Shown piece after piece: positions 40,308 through 50,011 of a stretch of DNA of 64,000 bases. Where the stretch lies: positions 62,001-126,000 of the forward strand of contig NZ_JADHZD010000007.1 of NCBI RefSeq assembly GCF_020102855.1. The letters are read 5' to 3'. The translations under genes and the position numbers were made by a program. The first letter of the stretch is position 1. Every line of letters starts with the position of its first letter. Below the pieces are notes generated by a model. It saw only the letters and a program-made list of their open reading frames with translations, was not told the origin of the DNA and made no database searches. Source of the DNA: Nocardioides lacusdianchii. GTDB lineage: Bacteria > Actinomycetota > Actinomycetes > Propionibacteriales > Nocardioidaceae.

Positions 40308-40463
40308 TCAGTCGTCGCGCAGTGCGCTGTGCTGGTCGACGCTGCGTACGTCGTCGGGGTCGGGGAAGCGGCTGGTGTCGACGCTCGCGATGGTGTCCTC
40401 GACGGCCACGCCGGCGGGGAGCGTCGAGAAGCGCTGGCCGGTCGTGTCCTCGGTGGCTCCCAT
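40308..40463 (-). CDS. small acidic protein, 51 aa
   Basis: A 51-residue protein (MGATEDTTGQRF at the start, VDTSRFPDPDDVRSVDQHSA near the end). It is acidic, has no Cys and no membrane segment. The main support is a TACAGT -10 box (40475-40470) exactly 6 nt before the ATG, the same leaderless layout as at verified neighbours, plus GC-rich third codon positions. No family recognised. It lies 29 bp downstream of the next membrane-protein gene but appears to have its own promoter. Confidence 0.6.
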   Translation of the reverse strand: MGATEDTTGQRFSTLPAGVAVEDTIASVDTSRFPDPDDVRSVDQHSALRDD

Positions 40464-40492
40464 AGGACGACTGTAGCCCTGCGCGGGAACGG

Positions 40493-40861
40493 TCAGCCGA
40501 AGGTCAGCAGGAGGCCGATCGCGGTCGGCACGACGCCGAGCAGCAGCCACGGCGAGAGGATGCGACGGCCGTGGATCGCAAGACCCGTCGCGACGGCGAT
40601 CGCGCCGAAGATCCCGGCGATGACGTTGAGCCCGATCTTCGAGCTGTCCGGTGCGTCGTCGAGCATGACCGCGGCGACCACCAGGCCGACCACGAGGTGC
40701 AGGATCGTGGTGACGGCCAGCGTCGACATGACCCACTTCTGCACGCGGGCGAGGTCGCGGGCGTCCTTCTCGGGGTCCGCCACGACGCGACGTGGGGCAT
40801 TCATGTCGAGGAGGTGACCTCGACCCTTCTCCTGCCGACGTGCGGGAACGCTGCTGGCCAT
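40493..40861 (-). CDS. small integral membrane protein
   Basis: A protein of up to 122 residues with three membrane helices (TLAVTTILHLVVGLVVAAVM, then GLNVIAGIFGAIAVATGLAI, then WLLLGVVPTAIGLLL). A charged cytoplasmic N-terminus (VVADPEKDARDLARVQKWV) precedes them. No family assigned. The ATG at 40861 is the longest start; an ATG at 40804 (MNAPRRVVADP) is equally plausible and would remove 19 poorly conserved-looking residues. Confidence 0.65.
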   Translation of the reverse strand: MASSVPARRQEKGRGHLLDMNAPRRVVADPEKDARDLARVQKWVMSTLAVTTILHLVVGLVVAAVMLDDAPDSSKIGLNVIAGIFGAIAVATGLAIHGRRILSPWLLLGVVPTAIGLLLTFG

Positions 40862-40910
40862 GGCCCCATTCTCGCAGGTCGGCGCGGTGGGACCAATCCG
40901 TCGAGACCGG

Positions 40911-43097
40911 TCACGTCTGGCGCATCACCAGCACCGAGCGCGCCTGCAGCAGCATCGAGGTGCCCGCCACGACCGGCGTGCCCACGGCGACCTCGGCGTT
41001 GGTCGAGAGCACCACCTCGCCGTGGTGGACCCACTGGTTGTCCGGGAGGGCGAGCTCCACGTCGTCGGCCCCGGCGTTGAGCCAGATCATGAACGACTTG
41101 TCCCGGACCTGCTCCCCACGCGGTCCGGGGTAGCGCAGGGGTGCGCCGTTGAGGAACATCCCGACCGTGCGGACCGAGTCGTCGTTCCAGTCGTCGGTCG
41201 CCATCTCGCGGCCGCTGGGGTGGACCCAGACGAGGTCCTTGATGCCGCCGCGGATGGTGGGCCGGCCCTCGAACCAGTGGCGCTGGCGCAGGACCGGGTG
41301 CTCGCGGCGCAGCCGCAACGCGGTCTTGGTGATCTCGTAGAGGTCGAGCCACGCGTCGTCGGGGCGCCAGTCGATCCACGACGTCTCGTTGTCCTGGCCG
41401 TAGGCGTTGTTGTTGCCGCCCTGCGTGCGACCCCGCTCGTCGCCGGCGGTGAGCATCGGCACGCCGCTCGAGAAGCAGAGGGTGGCCATGAGGTTGGCTG
41501 CCTGGCGCCGTCGCATCGCGATGACCTCGGCGTCGTCGGTCTCGCCCTCGACACCGCAGTTCCACGACCGGTTGTTGTCGGTGCCGTCGCGGTTGTCCTC
41601 GCCGTTGGCCTCGTTGTGCTTGTCGTTGTACGACACCAGGTCGCGCAGCGTGAAGCCGTCGTGCGCGGTCACGAAGTTGACCGACGCGTAGGGCGAGCGG
41701 CCGTCGTCGGCGTACAGGTCGCTCGAGCCGGCCAGCCGGGTCGCCACAGTGCGTACGCCGGCGGAGTGGCCGCGCCAGAAGTCCCGCACGGTGTCGCGGA
41801 ACTGGTCGTTCCACTCGATCCACGGAGGGGGGAAGCGACCGACGCGGTAGCCGTCCATCGAGGCGTCCCACGGCTCGGCGACGAGCTTCACGTGGCGCAG
41901 CACCGGGTCCTGGCCGATCGCGGTGATCAAGTGGCTGCCGAGGTCGACGACCTGGTTGGTGCGGGTCAGCGCGCTCATCAGGTCGAAGCGGAAGCCGTCG
42001 ACGTGCATCTCGTTGACCCAGTAGCGCAGCGAGTCGAGGATCATCCTCAGGCTCTGGGTGTGGGTGGCGTCGACGGTGTTGCCGCAGCCGGTCACGTCCC
42101 AGTAGGTGTCGGGCATCGGGTCCTCGCCCGGCGCCGGCTCGGGTGTCACGACGCGCTGGTAATAGCCCAGGTCGTCCAGCCCGCGGAAGCTCAGCGTCGG
42201 CCCGAGCGGCCCCGCCTCGGCGGTGTGGTTGTAGACGACGTCGAGGATGACCTCGAGGCCCGCCTCGTGGAAGGCCTTCACCATCTGCTTGAACTCGGTC
42301 ACCTGCTGGCCGCGGTCACCCGCGTGCGCGTAGGCGTTGTGGGGGGCGAAGAAGCCGAGCGAGTTGTAGCCCCAGTAGTTCACCAGCCCGCGCTCGGCCA
42401 GGGCCGGCTCGGAGAAGAACTGGTGCACCGGCAGCAGCTCGACTGCCGTGACGCCCAGGTCGCGGAGATAGTCGGTGACCGCGGGCGTGGCGAGGCCGGC
42501 GTACGTCCCGCGCAGCTCCTCGGGCACCCGGTCGTGCAGCGCCGTCATCCCCTTGACGTGCATCTCGTAGATCACGGTGTCGCGCCAGCGCCGCCGCGGC
42601 GAGGTGTCGGCACCCCACTGGAAGTCGTCGTAGACCACCACGCTGCGGGGCACGTACGCCGCTGAGTCGAGGTCGCTGATGGTGTCGGGGTCGCCCGGCA
42701 CGTAGCCGAAGATCGCGTCGTCGGCCACGAGGTCGCCCGAGACCGCCTTGGCGTAGGGGTCGAGCAGCAGCTTGGCGGCGTTGAACCGCAGGCCGGCGTC
42801 GGGGTCCCACGGACCGTGGGCGCGGTAGCCGTAGCGCGTGCCGGGCGCGACTCCGGGCACCGCGCCGTGCCACACGCCGAGCGAGTGCTCGGTGAGCAGG
42901 TGCCGCGTCTCGACGTCGTCGTCGTCGAAGACGCACACCCACAGCCGCTCGGCGCTGGGGGCGTAGACGGCGAAGTTGGTCGCGTCGTGGGACCACGTCG
43001 CGCCCAGGGGGTAGTTGCGACCCGGCCAGACCTCTCGCGTCTCGCCGTCGTGGTTCCAGACTGATGCTTGGTCGGGGGGCGGTGTCACGCGAGCCAT
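40911..43097 (-). CDS. glgX: glycogen debranching enzyme (isoamylase type)
   Basis: A 728-residue GH13 enzyme that hydrolyses alpha-1,6 branches, normally of glucan trimmed by phosphorylase. A CBM48 domain (about 25-110) precedes the barrel. Catalytic residues are Asp372 (GFRFDLMSAL), Glu408 (LVAEPWD) and an Asp in TAHDGFTL. The ATG at 43097 starts MARVTPPP. An in-frame ATG at 43187 is rejected because the added 30 residues are Arg/Pro-rich and unlike the family. It completes the glucan breakdown set with glgP 2 kb away. Confidence 0.94.
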   Translation of the reverse strand: MARVTPPPDQASVWNHDGETREVWPGRNYPLGATWSHDATNFAVYAPSAERLWVCVFDDDDVETRHLLTEHSLGVWHGAVPGVAPGTRYGYRAHGPWDPDAGLRFNAAKLLLDPYAKAVSGDLVADDAIFGYVPGDPDTISDLDSAAYVPRSVVVYDDFQWGADTSPRRRWRDTVIYEMHVKGMTALHDRVPEELRGTYAGLATPAVTDYLRDLGVTAVELLPVHQFFSEPALAERGLVNYWGYNSLGFFAPHNAYAHAGDRGQQVTEFKQMVKAFHEAGLEVILDVVYNHTAEAGPLGPTLSFRGLDDLGYYQRVVTPEPAPGEDPMPDTYWDVTGCGNTVDATHTQSLRMILDSLRYWVNEMHVDGFRFDLMSALTRTNQVVDLGSHLITAIGQDPVLRHVKLVAEPWDASMDGYRVGRFPPPWIEWNDQFRDTVRDFWRGHSAGVRTVATRLAGSSDLYADDGRSPYASVNFVTAHDGFTLRDLVSYNDKHNEANGEDNRDGTDNNRSWNCGVEGETDDAEVIAMRRRQAANLMATLCFSSGVPMLTAGDERGRTQGGNNNAYGQDNETSWIDWRPDDAWLDLYEITKTALRLRREHPVLRQRHWFEGRPTIRGGIKDLVWVHPSGREMATDDWNDDSVRTVGMFLNGAPLRYPGPRGEQVRDKSFMIWLNAGADDVELALPDNQWVHHGEVVLSTNAEVAVGTPVVAGTSMLLQARSVLVMRQT

Positions 43098-43189
43098 TGT
43101 GGTGCTTGCCGGCGGGCACGGCAGAATGCGCCCACGCAGTGGTGGACGCCGACACAGGCGCACCGACGCACCGACGAAGGGGAGCAACC

Positions 43190-43966
43190 ATGGAGTTCGT
43201 CTCGATCGACGTGACCGACGGGGTCGCGGTCCTGCGACTGGACCGGCCCAAGATGAACGCGATCAGCGTCCAGGTGCAGGCCGACCTCCGCGACGCGGCC
43301 GCCGAGCTCACCGAGCGCGACGACGTACGCGCCGTGGTGCTGTGGGGAGGCGAGCGCGTCTTCGCTGCCGGCAACGACGTCAAGGAGATGGCCGACCTGT
43401 CCTACGCCGAGATGGTGAAGGTCGCCACCTCGGCAACGTCCGCCACCACCGCCATCGCGCGCATCCCCAAGCCGGTCGTCGCCGCGGTCAACGGCTACGC
43501 CCTCGGCGGGGGCTGCGAGCTCGCGCTCGCGGCGGACCTCCGCTTTGCCGCCGAGGACGCCGTCCTCGGGCAGCCCGAGGTGCTGCTCGGCATCATCCCC
43601 GGTGCCGGCGGCACGCAGCGGCTGACCCGCCTGGTCGGCACGGCGAAGGCCAAGGACATCATCTTCACCGGCCGCTTCGTCAAGGCCGACGAGGCGCTGC
43701 GCATCGGCCTGGTCGACCGGGTCGTCGCCGCCGACAAGGTGCTCGAGGAGTCGGTGGCGTACGCCGCCCAGTTCAGCGGGGCAGCGGCCCTGGCGATCCG
43801 CGCAGCCAAGGAGTGCATCGACCGGGGGAGCGAGACCGACCTCGACACCGGCCTGGAGATCGAGCGCCAGCAGTTCGCGGCGATCTTCGCGACCGAGGAC
43901 CGTACCCGCGGGATGACGTCGTTCGTTGAGAACGGACCGGGCAAGGCCACGTTCGTCGGCCGCTGA
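43190..43966 (+). CDS. enoyl-CoA hydratase/isomerase family protein
   Basis: A 258-residue crotonase-fold enzyme. Both catalytic glutamates of enoyl-CoA hydratase are present: Glu110 (GGGCELALAAD) and Glu130 (GQPEVLLG), with the oxyanion-hole segment ERVFAAGNDVKE. It should hydrate 2-enoyl-CoA, and could serve crotonyl-CoA in the ethylmalonyl-CoA route or beta-oxidation. AAGGGGAG precedes the ATG. It is divergent from glgX; the 92-bp gap holds a CAGAAT/CATTCT pair that may be divergent -10 boxes. Confidence 0.92.
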   Translation: MEFVSIDVTDGVAVLRLDRPKMNAISVQVQADLRDAAAELTERDDVRAVVLWGGERVFAAGNDVKEMADLSYAEMVKVATSATSATTAIARIPKPVVAAVNGYALGGGCELALAADLRFAAEDAVLGQPEVLLGIIPGAGGTQRLTRLVGTAKAKDIIFTGRFVKADEALRIGLVDRVVAADKVLEESVAYAAQFSGAAALAIRAAKECIDRGSETDLDTGLEIERQQFAAIFATEDRTRGMTSFVENGPGKATFVGR

Positions 43967-44022
43967 CCTCGTCCACCCCGCTCACCCCGGGCCGACCCGG
44001 CCCCGACAAGGAGACATGCACT

Positions 44023-44325
44023 GTGGCAACGAAGATCCGGGCTGCGCTCGCCCAACTCCTGTGGCTGGCCTGCGCGCTGTGCGCCCTGGTGCTCGCCGTC
44101 GGCGCGCTGCTGGTCGCGCTGGACGCCAACACCTCCAACGCGCTCGTCGACGCGGTCCTGCGGGCGGCCGCGGTCGTCGACCTCGACGTCTTCTCGCGCA
44201 AGGAGGGCATCAAGCAGTTCGGCGGGGAGGGTGCCGAGGTCAAGAACGCGCTCTTCAACTGGGGTCTCGGTGCGATCGCCTGGCTGGTCGTGGGCCGCAT
44301 CCTCGATCGCATCGTGAAGCCCTGA
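44023..44325 (+). CDS. small membrane protein, 100 aa
   Basis: A 100-residue protein with a long hydrophobic N-terminal helix (LLWLACALCALVLAVGALLV), a soluble loop containing VFSRKEGIKQFGGEG, and a second shorter helix (LFNWGLGAIAWLVVG). No function known. The GTG has AAGGAG upstream. It lies 56 bp after the enoyl-CoA hydratase gene and could be cotranscribed. Confidence 0.7.
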   Translation: MATKIRAALAQLLWLACALCALVLAVGALLVALDANTSNALVDAVLRAAAVVDLDVFSRKEGIKQFGGEGAEVKNALFNWGLGAIAWLVVGRILDRIVKP

Positions 44326-44346
44326 CCGCGACGTAGGGTTTCCACC

Positions 44347-45018
44347 ATGTCGCACATCACCCGGTCGTCCGCCGCGGCGTCGGCGGCCGTGCTGGCCCTG
44401 GCCCTCGTCCCGGCCGGTCCCGCGGCGGCCTCCGCGCCGCCGTCCAGCACGACCCTCACGCTGAGCACTACCGAGTCGGCGTACGGGCAGTCGGTGACCG
44501 CGTCGGCGCAGGTGGTGAGTGCCGGCGGGGAGCCCGACGGCGACGTCTACTTCGCCGTTGATGGCCGCGACATCAAGGCGAACCTCCTGGGCAATGGCAC
44601 TGCGAGCGTGGTGCTGTCCGGGTTGCTGGTGGGCACGCACGCCGTCTCGGCAACCTACGTCCCGTCGGGCGGGCAGTCCGGCAGCTCCTCAGCCCCCGCG
44701 GGCCTGGTCGTCGCACCGGCGCGCTCCTACCTCCAGGTGCAGGTCGCCGGCAGGCGTACGCGCGTCCCGACGACGGTGCGGCTCCGTGTCGACGGCGACT
44801 ACGGCACCCGTCCCACCGGCCGCGTGAGGGTCGACCTCCGCCGCGCCGGCGCGGGCCGTGTCGCCCGGGTGGGCGTGCGCCTGGATCCCAGCGGTGCGGC
44901 CGTGGCCCGCCTCGGCCACCTGCGCGCCGGTGGCTACCGCGTCGAGGTGACCTACGTCGGGGACAGCCAGCACCGGCGTACGCGGGTGGTCGAGCGGCTC
45001 CGCGTCCCGCGCGGCTGA
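44347..45018 (+). CDS. secreted Ig-like repeat protein
   Basis: A 223-residue exported protein. A signal peptide (about 1-28, cut near AASA) is followed by a bacterial Ig-like domain of the Big_3 type (YGQSVTASAQVVSAGGEPDG, then LLVGTHAVSATYVPSG) and a second beta-rich region ending in YRVEVTYVGDSQHRR. No anchor is seen, so it is probably secreted or wall-associated. The ATG is marked by TAGGGT 7 nt upstream. Confidence 0.8.
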   Translation: MSHITRSSAAASAAVLALALVPAGPAAASAPPSSTTLTLSTTESAYGQSVTASAQVVSAGGEPDGDVYFAVDGRDIKANLLGNGTASVVLSGLLVGTHAVSATYVPSGGQSGSSSAPAGLVVAPARSYLQVQVAGRRTRVPTTVRLRVDGDYGTRPTGRVRVDLRRAGAGRVARVGVRLDPSGAAVARLGHLRAGGYRVEVTYVGDSQHRRTRVVERLRVPRG

Positions 45019-45093
45019 TCCGGGCCACCGCACATCACCGTGACAGTTCCACTGTGAGCGACTCCACCCGCATCACCGTTCCGCGGTCGGGTG

Positions 45094-45111
45094 ACCGGCT
45101 AGTAACCTCGC
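45094..45111. promoter_or_regulatory. candidate operator/-10 region of etfBA, shared with ccr
   Basis: ACCGGCTAGTAACCTCGC matches the ccr upstream motif at 16 of 18 positions. It contains TAACCT (45103-45108), a likely -10 for etfB, so a bound protein would repress. Confidence 0.5.
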
Positions 45112-45154
45112 AATCACATCCGATTTCACAGGAGGGGCCGCGAGGCCACACGCC

Positions 45155-45943
45155 ATGAACATTGTTGTCTGTGTGAAGTACGTGCCGGACGCCACCGCCG
45201 ACCGCAAGTTCGAGGACGACTACACCGTCGACCGCGTCGGCGTCGACGGTCTGCTGTCCGAGCTCGACGAGTACGCCGTCGAGCAGGCCCTGCAGTTCCG
45301 CGAGAAGCGCGAGGGTGAGGACATCGAGATCACCGCGCTGACCGTCGGGCCCGAGAAGGCGGTCGACGCGGTGCGCAAGGCGCTGCAGATGGGTGCCGAC
45401 AAGGGCGTCCACGTCGTCGACGATGCGATCGCGGGCTCCGACTACATCGCCACGTCGCTGGTGCTGGCCAAGGCGATCGAGAAGGTCGGCGCGGACCTCG
45501 TGGTCTGCGGCATGGCCTCCACGGACGCCTCCGGCTCCGTGGTGCCGGCGATGCTGGCCGAGCGCCTCGGCATGCCGCAGGTCACGCTCGCGTCGGTGAT
45601 CGAGTCGCAGGGCGACCAGGTCCGCATCAAGCGTGACAACGAGGGCTCCACCGAGGTCATCGGCGCGACGCTGCCGATCGTGCTGTCGGTCACCGACCAG
45701 TCGGGCGAGGCGCGCTACCCCTCCTTCAAGGGCATCATGGCCGCGAAGAAGAAGCCGCTGGAGACCTTCTCGCTGTCCGACCTCGGCGTCGACGCCGGGC
45801 AGGTCGGCCTCTCGGTCGCGTGGTCGCAGGTCGAGGACACCACCGAGCGCCCGCCGCGCACCGCCGGCGAGATCGTCACCGACGAGGACGGCTCGGGCGC
45901 AGACGCGCTGGTCGGCTTCCTCGCGTCCAAGAAGTTCATCTGA
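45155..45943 (+). CDS. etfB: electron transfer flavoprotein subunit beta
   Basis: A 262-residue ETF beta subunit that, with EtfA, takes electrons from acyl-CoA dehydrogenases. The family start MNIVVCVKYVPD and the AMP-site segment CGMASTDASGSVVPAMLAE are present. AGGAGG lies 17 nt before the ATG. etfA follows after 28 bp. The shared motif with ccr suggests coordinated control with CoA-ester metabolism. Confidence 0.95.
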   Translation: MNIVVCVKYVPDATADRKFEDDYTVDRVGVDGLLSELDEYAVEQALQFREKREGEDIEITALTVGPEKAVDAVRKALQMGADKGVHVVDDAIAGSDYIATSLVLAKAIEKVGADLVVCGMASTDASGSVVPAMLAERLGMPQVTLASVIESQGDQVRIKRDNEGSTEVIGATLPIVLSVTDQSGEARYPSFKGIMAAKKKPLETFSLSDLGVDAGQVGLSVAWSQVEDTTERPPRTAGEIVTDEDGSGADALVGFLASKKFI

Positions 45944-45971
45944 GCAGGCTGACAGGAACAGGAGAGCCACC

Positions 45972-46925
45972 ATGTCTGAAGTCCTGGTAGTCATCGACCA
46001 CGCCGACGGCGAGGTCAAGAAGCCCACCTACGAGCTCCTCACGATCGCGCGCCGCCTCGGCGAGCCGTCCGCGGTGTTCTTCGGCTCGCCCGACCAAGGC
46101 GACGCCGTGGCCGAGAAGGTCAAGAAGTACGGCGCCGAGAAGGTCTACGTCGTCGACGACGCCCAGATCAAGGGCTACCTCGTCGCGCCGAAGGCCGAGG
46201 CGCTCCAGCAGCTGGCGGAGAAGAGCAGCCCTGCCGCGATCCTGCTGCCGTCGACGTTCGAGAACAAGGAGGTCGCCGGTCGCCTGGCGATCAAGCTGGG
46301 CTCGGGCCTGATCACCGACGCCGTCGACGTCGCCGAGGGCGGCGTGACCACGCAGAGCGTGTTCGCCGGCAACTACACCGTGCAGGCCAAGGTCACGCAG
46401 GGCACGCCGATCATCACCGTGAAGCCCAACTCGGCCGCCCCCGAGGAGGCCGCGGGTGCGGGTGCCGTCGAGGCGTTCGCCGCGACGGTGTCCGACGTCG
46501 CGAAGACGGCGCAGATCGTGGCCACCCAGCCGCGCCAGTCGACCGGTCGCCCCGAGCTGACCGAGGCCGCGATCGTGGTCTCCGGCGGTCGTGGCACCGG
46601 CGGCAACTTCGAGTCCGTCGAGGGCTTCGCCGACTCCCTCGGCGCGGCCGTGGGCGCCTCGCGTGCGGCCGTCGACTCCGGCTGGATGCCCCACGCGTTC
46701 CAGGTCGGCCAGACCGGCAAGACGGTCTCGCCGCAGCTCTACGTCGCCAACGGCATCTCGGGTGCGATCCAGCACCGCGCCGGCATGCAGACGTCGAAGA
46801 CGATCGTCGCGGTCAACAAGGACCCCGAGGCCCCGATCTTCGAGCTCGTCGACTTCGGTGTCGTGGGCGACCTGCACACGGTCCTGCCCGCAGCGACCGA
46901 CAAGGTCAAGGAGCGCAAGGGCTGA
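45972..46925 (+). CDS. etfA: electron transfer flavoprotein subunit alpha
   Basis: A 317-residue ETF alpha subunit. The C-terminal FAD domain is typical: [47 protein letters not shown] and [18 protein letters not shown] precedes the ATG. It is followed by a strong hairpin at 46941-46973. Confidence 0.95.
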   Translation: MSEVLVVIDHADGEVKKPTYELLTIARRLGEPSAVFFGSPDQGDAVAEKVKKYGAEKVYVVDDAQIKGYLVAPKAEALQQLAEKSSPAAILLPSTFENKEVAGRLAIKLGSGLITDAVDVAEGGVTTQSVFAGNYTVQAKVTQGTPIITVKPNSAAPEEAAGAGAVEAFAATVSDVAKTAQIVATQPRQSTGRPELTEAAIVVSGGRGTGGNFESVEGFADSLGAAVGASRAAVDSGWMPHAFQVGQTGKTVSPQLYVANGISGAIQHRAGMQTSKTIVAVNKDPEAPIFELVDFGVVGDLHTVLPAATDKVKERKG

Positions 46926-46940
46926 GTCCTCTGCCCCACC

Positions 46941-46973
46941 GGACGCCCCCGACCTGCTCGGTCGGGGGCGTCC
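46941..46973. terminator. bidirectional hairpin after etfBA
   Basis: A perfect 14-bp stem, GGACGCCCCCGACC with GGTCGGGGGCGTCC, around a 5-nt loop, located between the convergent etfA and secreted-protein genes. No T-run. Confidence 0.8.
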
Positions 46974-46991
46974 GTGCGTGCGGAGCCGGTC

Positions 46992-48527
46992 TCACCAGCG
47001 GTCGACCCGCACCGCCCAGCCGTCCTCGCGCCTGACGATGCCCACGGTCTGGCCCCGGTTCGGGCGGGTGCTGTCCATGTCGAAGTACGCAGCCCGGTCG
47101 TAGGACTGCTCCACCCCGGCGCACCTGCCCCGCGTCCGGGTGGGGAAGCGCCCGAGGCGCTCCGTGCCGCCGGACGAGACGCGACGGAGGATGGTCGGCC
47201 ACCTCCGCGGCCCCGCAGCGACAAGCTGGACGGCGGCGTCCGGACCGTCCGGCACCACGACGTCGCACCGGCCGGTGGTGCCTCCCGGCAGGCTGACGAC
47301 GCCGCGCTCCGGCGAGATCACGTGGACGTCGCGCGGGCCCGGCACGGCGACGTACCGTCCGTCGTCCGACTGGCCCAGCGTCCGCCGTCCCATCCGCAGC
47401 GCGTCCCAGGCCAGACCGTCGCGCGTGGTGAGCACCACGTTGCCGCGCCCGCAGCCCACGACCGCGGCGATGACGGCCAGGGGCTGGACGGTGCCGTCGG
47501 CTCCCCAGCGGCACCGGGTGGGCGACTCGTGGACCGTGACCGCGGCTCCCCACACCTGGGCGACCGGGTCGTAGACCTGGGCCCGGACCCTCCTGCCCGT
47601 CCGCGAGCCGAGCGCCACGAGCGGGGCTCCCGGCGCGGTGCGGAACGTCGTGCGGAGGCCGCGGTCGACCAGGACGAGGCCCGGCGCCGTGATCGGGGGC
47701 TGCCGTGTCACGGCCCAGGGGGACGCGGCGTCGGCGCGCGAGACGACGGCCACCGAGGAGGGCAGGGCGAACTCCCCGAAGACGGCGGTGTTCGCATCCA
47801 CGTTGGCGAAGTTGCGGTCCTGGCACGCGTCGTCGAGCGCGACCTCCTGGCGTGTGGGCGGGGCGTCCCCGGTCCGGGTGAGCACGACGAGGGCGCACCG
47901 GCGACGGGACACGTGCGCGCCGAAGAGGTAGGAGACCTGGGCGTCGTCGGTGATGGTGGCGGTCGCCGTGTACTCGCGCCCCGGGGTCTCGAGGGCGCGG
48001 CGGGTGAACCCCTCGGGGCCCCAGGTGACGTAGCCACGGAACTCGAGCCAGACCGCGCGGCTCCCGTCGGGCGAGATGCCGGGCTCGTCGTAGGCCTCGC
48101 CCTCGAGCGGGTACGACGACCAGGTGATCGTGTCGGCGGACCACACGGCGTGGGACCCGGTGGGCGCCTGGTCGTCGGGGTAGCCGCCCCGGTCGCACTT
48201 CGCCGTCACGGCCACGGCACCGTTGGCCGTGCGTGCGTCGACGTCGCCGCAGGCGAGGTCCTCCTCCCGGAGCACCTCCTGCCGTCCTCCCCACGTCGCG
48301 GTGGCGGCGTCGTAGCGCCTGCCCCAGACCCCCTGGTGGTCGTCGTCGACCCAGACGCGGAACAGGTCGCCGTCGGCGAGCGTCAGCTCGACTCCGCCCT
48401 CGAGCTCCCGGGGGAGGTCACCTGCGTCGTGGACCCCCTCCGGTGCCGGTGCGGCGCCCGCGGTCGAGCCGGTCAGGACAGCCGCTGCCGTCGCCAGTGC
48501 GACGATCACCCCCGTGATGCGAGACAT
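46992..48527 (-). CDS. secreted protein of unknown function, probable beta-propeller
   Basis: A 511-residue exported protein with a signal peptide ([20 protein letters not shown], cut near residue 25). The rest is a series of short beta-rich segments of about 40-50 residues with WG/W turns ([37 protein letters not shown]), suggesting a WD40-like propeller without a recognisable catalytic motif. Several paired Cys suggest disulphides. The ATG has TAGGGT 6 nt upstream (48539-48534). It is divergent from proA with 38 bp between starts. Confidence 0.75.
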   Translation of the reverse strand: MSRITGVIVALATAAAVLTGSTAGAAPAPEGVHDAGDLPRELEGGVELTLADGDLFRVWVDDDHQGVWGRRYDAATATWGGRQEVLREEDLACGDVDARTANGAVAVTAKCDRGGYPDDQAPTGSHAVWSADTITWSSYPLEGEAYDEPGISPDGSRAVWLEFRGYVTWGPEGFTRRALETPGREYTATATITDDAQVSYLFGAHVSRRRCALVVLTRTGDAPPTRQEVALDDACQDRNFANVDANTAVFGEFALPSSVAVVSRADAASPWAVTRQPPITAPGLVLVDRGLRTTFRTAPGAPLVALGSRTGRRVRAQVYDPVAQVWGAAVTVHESPTRCRWGADGTVQPLAVIAAVVGCGRGNVVLTTRDGLAWDALRMGRRTLGQSDDGRYVAVPGPRDVHVISPERGVVSLPGGTTGRCDVVVPDGPDAAVQLVAAGPRRWPTILRRVSSGGTERLGRFPTRTRGRCAGVEQSYDRAAYFDMDSTRPNRGQTVGIVRREDGWAVRVDRW

Positions 48528-48565
48528 GACCTCACCCTAGGTCAGCCGGACCTACGCTGGACCGC

Positions 48566-49816
48566 ATGAGCAGCGAGGAGTCCGTCCGCGAGGTCGCCGT
48601 CCGTGCCCGGACGGCCAGCCACGAGCTCGCCACTGCCACCCGTGCGGCGAAGGACGCCGCGCTGCACGCGATGGCGGACGCCCTGCACGAGGCGGCACCG
48701 CAGGTGCTGGCGGCCAACGCCGAGGACGTGGCGCGGGCCGGGGCCGCGGGCACCCCCGCCAACATCGTGGACCGGCTGCGGCTCGACGACGAACGCCTCG
48801 CCGCGATGGCGCAGGGCCTGCGCGACGTCGCCGGCCTGCCCGACCCCGTCGGTGAGGTGCTGCGCGGCAGCACGCTGGCCAACGGCCTCGAGCTGCGGCA
48901 GGTGCGGGTGCCGTTCGGCGTCGTCGGGATGATCTACGAGGCGCGCCCCAACGTCACGGCCGACGCCGCCGGGATCTGCCTCAAGGCCGGCAACGCCGTG
49001 CTGCTGCGCGGCTCGTCGAGCGCCCGGTCGAGCAACGCCGCCATCGTCGCGGCGATGCGCGGTGCGCTGGCCGGCAGCGGCCTGCCGGAGGACGTCGTAC
49101 AGCTGGTGCCGGGGGAGACCCACGACAGCGTCAAGGCGCTGATGCGCGCCCGCGGGCTCGTCGACGTGCTCGTCCCGCGGGGCGGCGCCGGCCTGATCCG
49201 CAGCGTCGTGGAGGAGTCGACCGTCCCGGTGATCGAGACCGGGGTGGGCAACTGCCACGTCTACGTCGATGCCTCGGCCGACCTCGAGCAGGCGCTCGCG
49301 ATCGTGCTCAACGCCAAGACCCAGCGCACGAGCGTGTGCAACGCCGCGGAGTCCCTCCTCGTGCACGAGGACGTCGCCGACGAGTTCCTGCCGATCGTCG
49401 TCGAGGCGCTCCAGGCGGCCGGCGTGCTGGTGCACGGCGACCCCGCCTTCGCCGAGTACGACGACGTGGTGCCGGTGACCGACGAGGACCACGCGGCCGA
49501 GTTCCTCGGCCTCGAGATCTCCGCAGCCGTGGTGAGCGACGTCGAGGGTGCGATCGAGCACATCCGTCGCTTCTCGTCGGGGCACACCGAGGCCATCCTG
49601 GCACGCGACCAGGCCACGATCCGCCGCTTCGTCGCGGCCGTCGACTCGGCGGCGGTGGTGGTCAACGCCTCGACCCGCTTCACCGACGGCGGCGAGTTCG
49701 GCTTCGGTGCGGAGATCGGCATCTCGACCCAGAAGCTGCACGCGCGGGGCCCGATGGGACTGCCGGAGATGACGTCCAGCAAGTACGTCGTGGTCGGGGA
49801 CGGGCACGTGCGCTGA
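48566..49816 (+). CDS. proA: gamma-glutamyl phosphate reductase
   Basis: A 416-residue aldehyde-dehydrogenase-fold enzyme that reduces gamma-glutamyl phosphate to glutamate semialdehyde in proline synthesis. The catalytic Cys is in [13 protein letters not shown] (about residue 258); the family end [20 protein letters not shown] is present. The ATG is set by TACGCT 7 nt upstream. proB is not in the window. A tiny membrane-peptide gene and nadD follow. Confidence 0.95.
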   Translation: MSSEESVREVAVRARTASHELATATRAAKDAALHAMADALHEAAPQVLAANAEDVARAGAAGTPANIVDRLRLDDERLAAMAQGLRDVAGLPDPVGEVLRGSTLANGLELRQVRVPFGVVGMIYEARPNVTADAAGICLKAGNAVLLRGSSSARSSNAAIVAAMRGALAGSGLPEDVVQLVPGETHDSVKALMRARGLVDVLVPRGGAGLIRSVVEESTVPVIETGVGNCHVYVDASADLEQALAIVLNAKTQRTSVCNAAESLLVHEDVADEFLPIVVEALQAAGVLVHGDPAFAEYDDVVPVTDEDHAAEFLGLEISAAVVSDVEGAIEHIRRFSSGHTEAILARDQATIRRFVAAVDSAAVVVNASTRFTDGGEFGFGAEIGISTQKLHARGPMGLPEMTSSKYVVVGDGHVR

Positions 49817-49847
49817 GCCGCCGCGGCGCGGACGATAGGATCACGCC

Positions 49848-49997
49848 ATGCTGAACTCCCTGACTGTCCTCGCCTCCGAGGCCGAGCACGGCGACCCCGT
49901 CGTCAGCCCCTACATCATCGGCGCCGTCACGCTGGTCCTGCTGCTGGTGCTGCTCCTGGCCGTGGTGTCCTTCGGCGGCGGGCGCGAGCACAGCTGA
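49848..49997 (+). CDS. single-span membrane peptide, 49 aa
   Basis: A 49-residue protein: a short polar N-terminus ([17 protein letters not shown]), one membrane helix ([20 protein letters not shown]) and the short tail [14 protein letters not shown] lies exactly 6 nt before the ATG, so it has its own leaderless promoter. It ends 14 bp before nadD and probably leads the nadD-rsfS operon. No family name known; small single-span proteins at this locus are easily missed. Confidence 0.7.
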   Translation: MLNSLTVLASEAEHGDPVVSPYIIGAVTLVLLLVLLLAVVSFGGGREHS

Positions 49998-50011
49998 GGT
50001 CGGCGACCTCC

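Noticed and set aside
43098..43187. Longer glgX N-terminus from the ATG at 43187
   Set aside because: Adds 30 Arg/Pro-rich residues across the divergent promoter gap; MARVTPPP at 43097 matches the family start.
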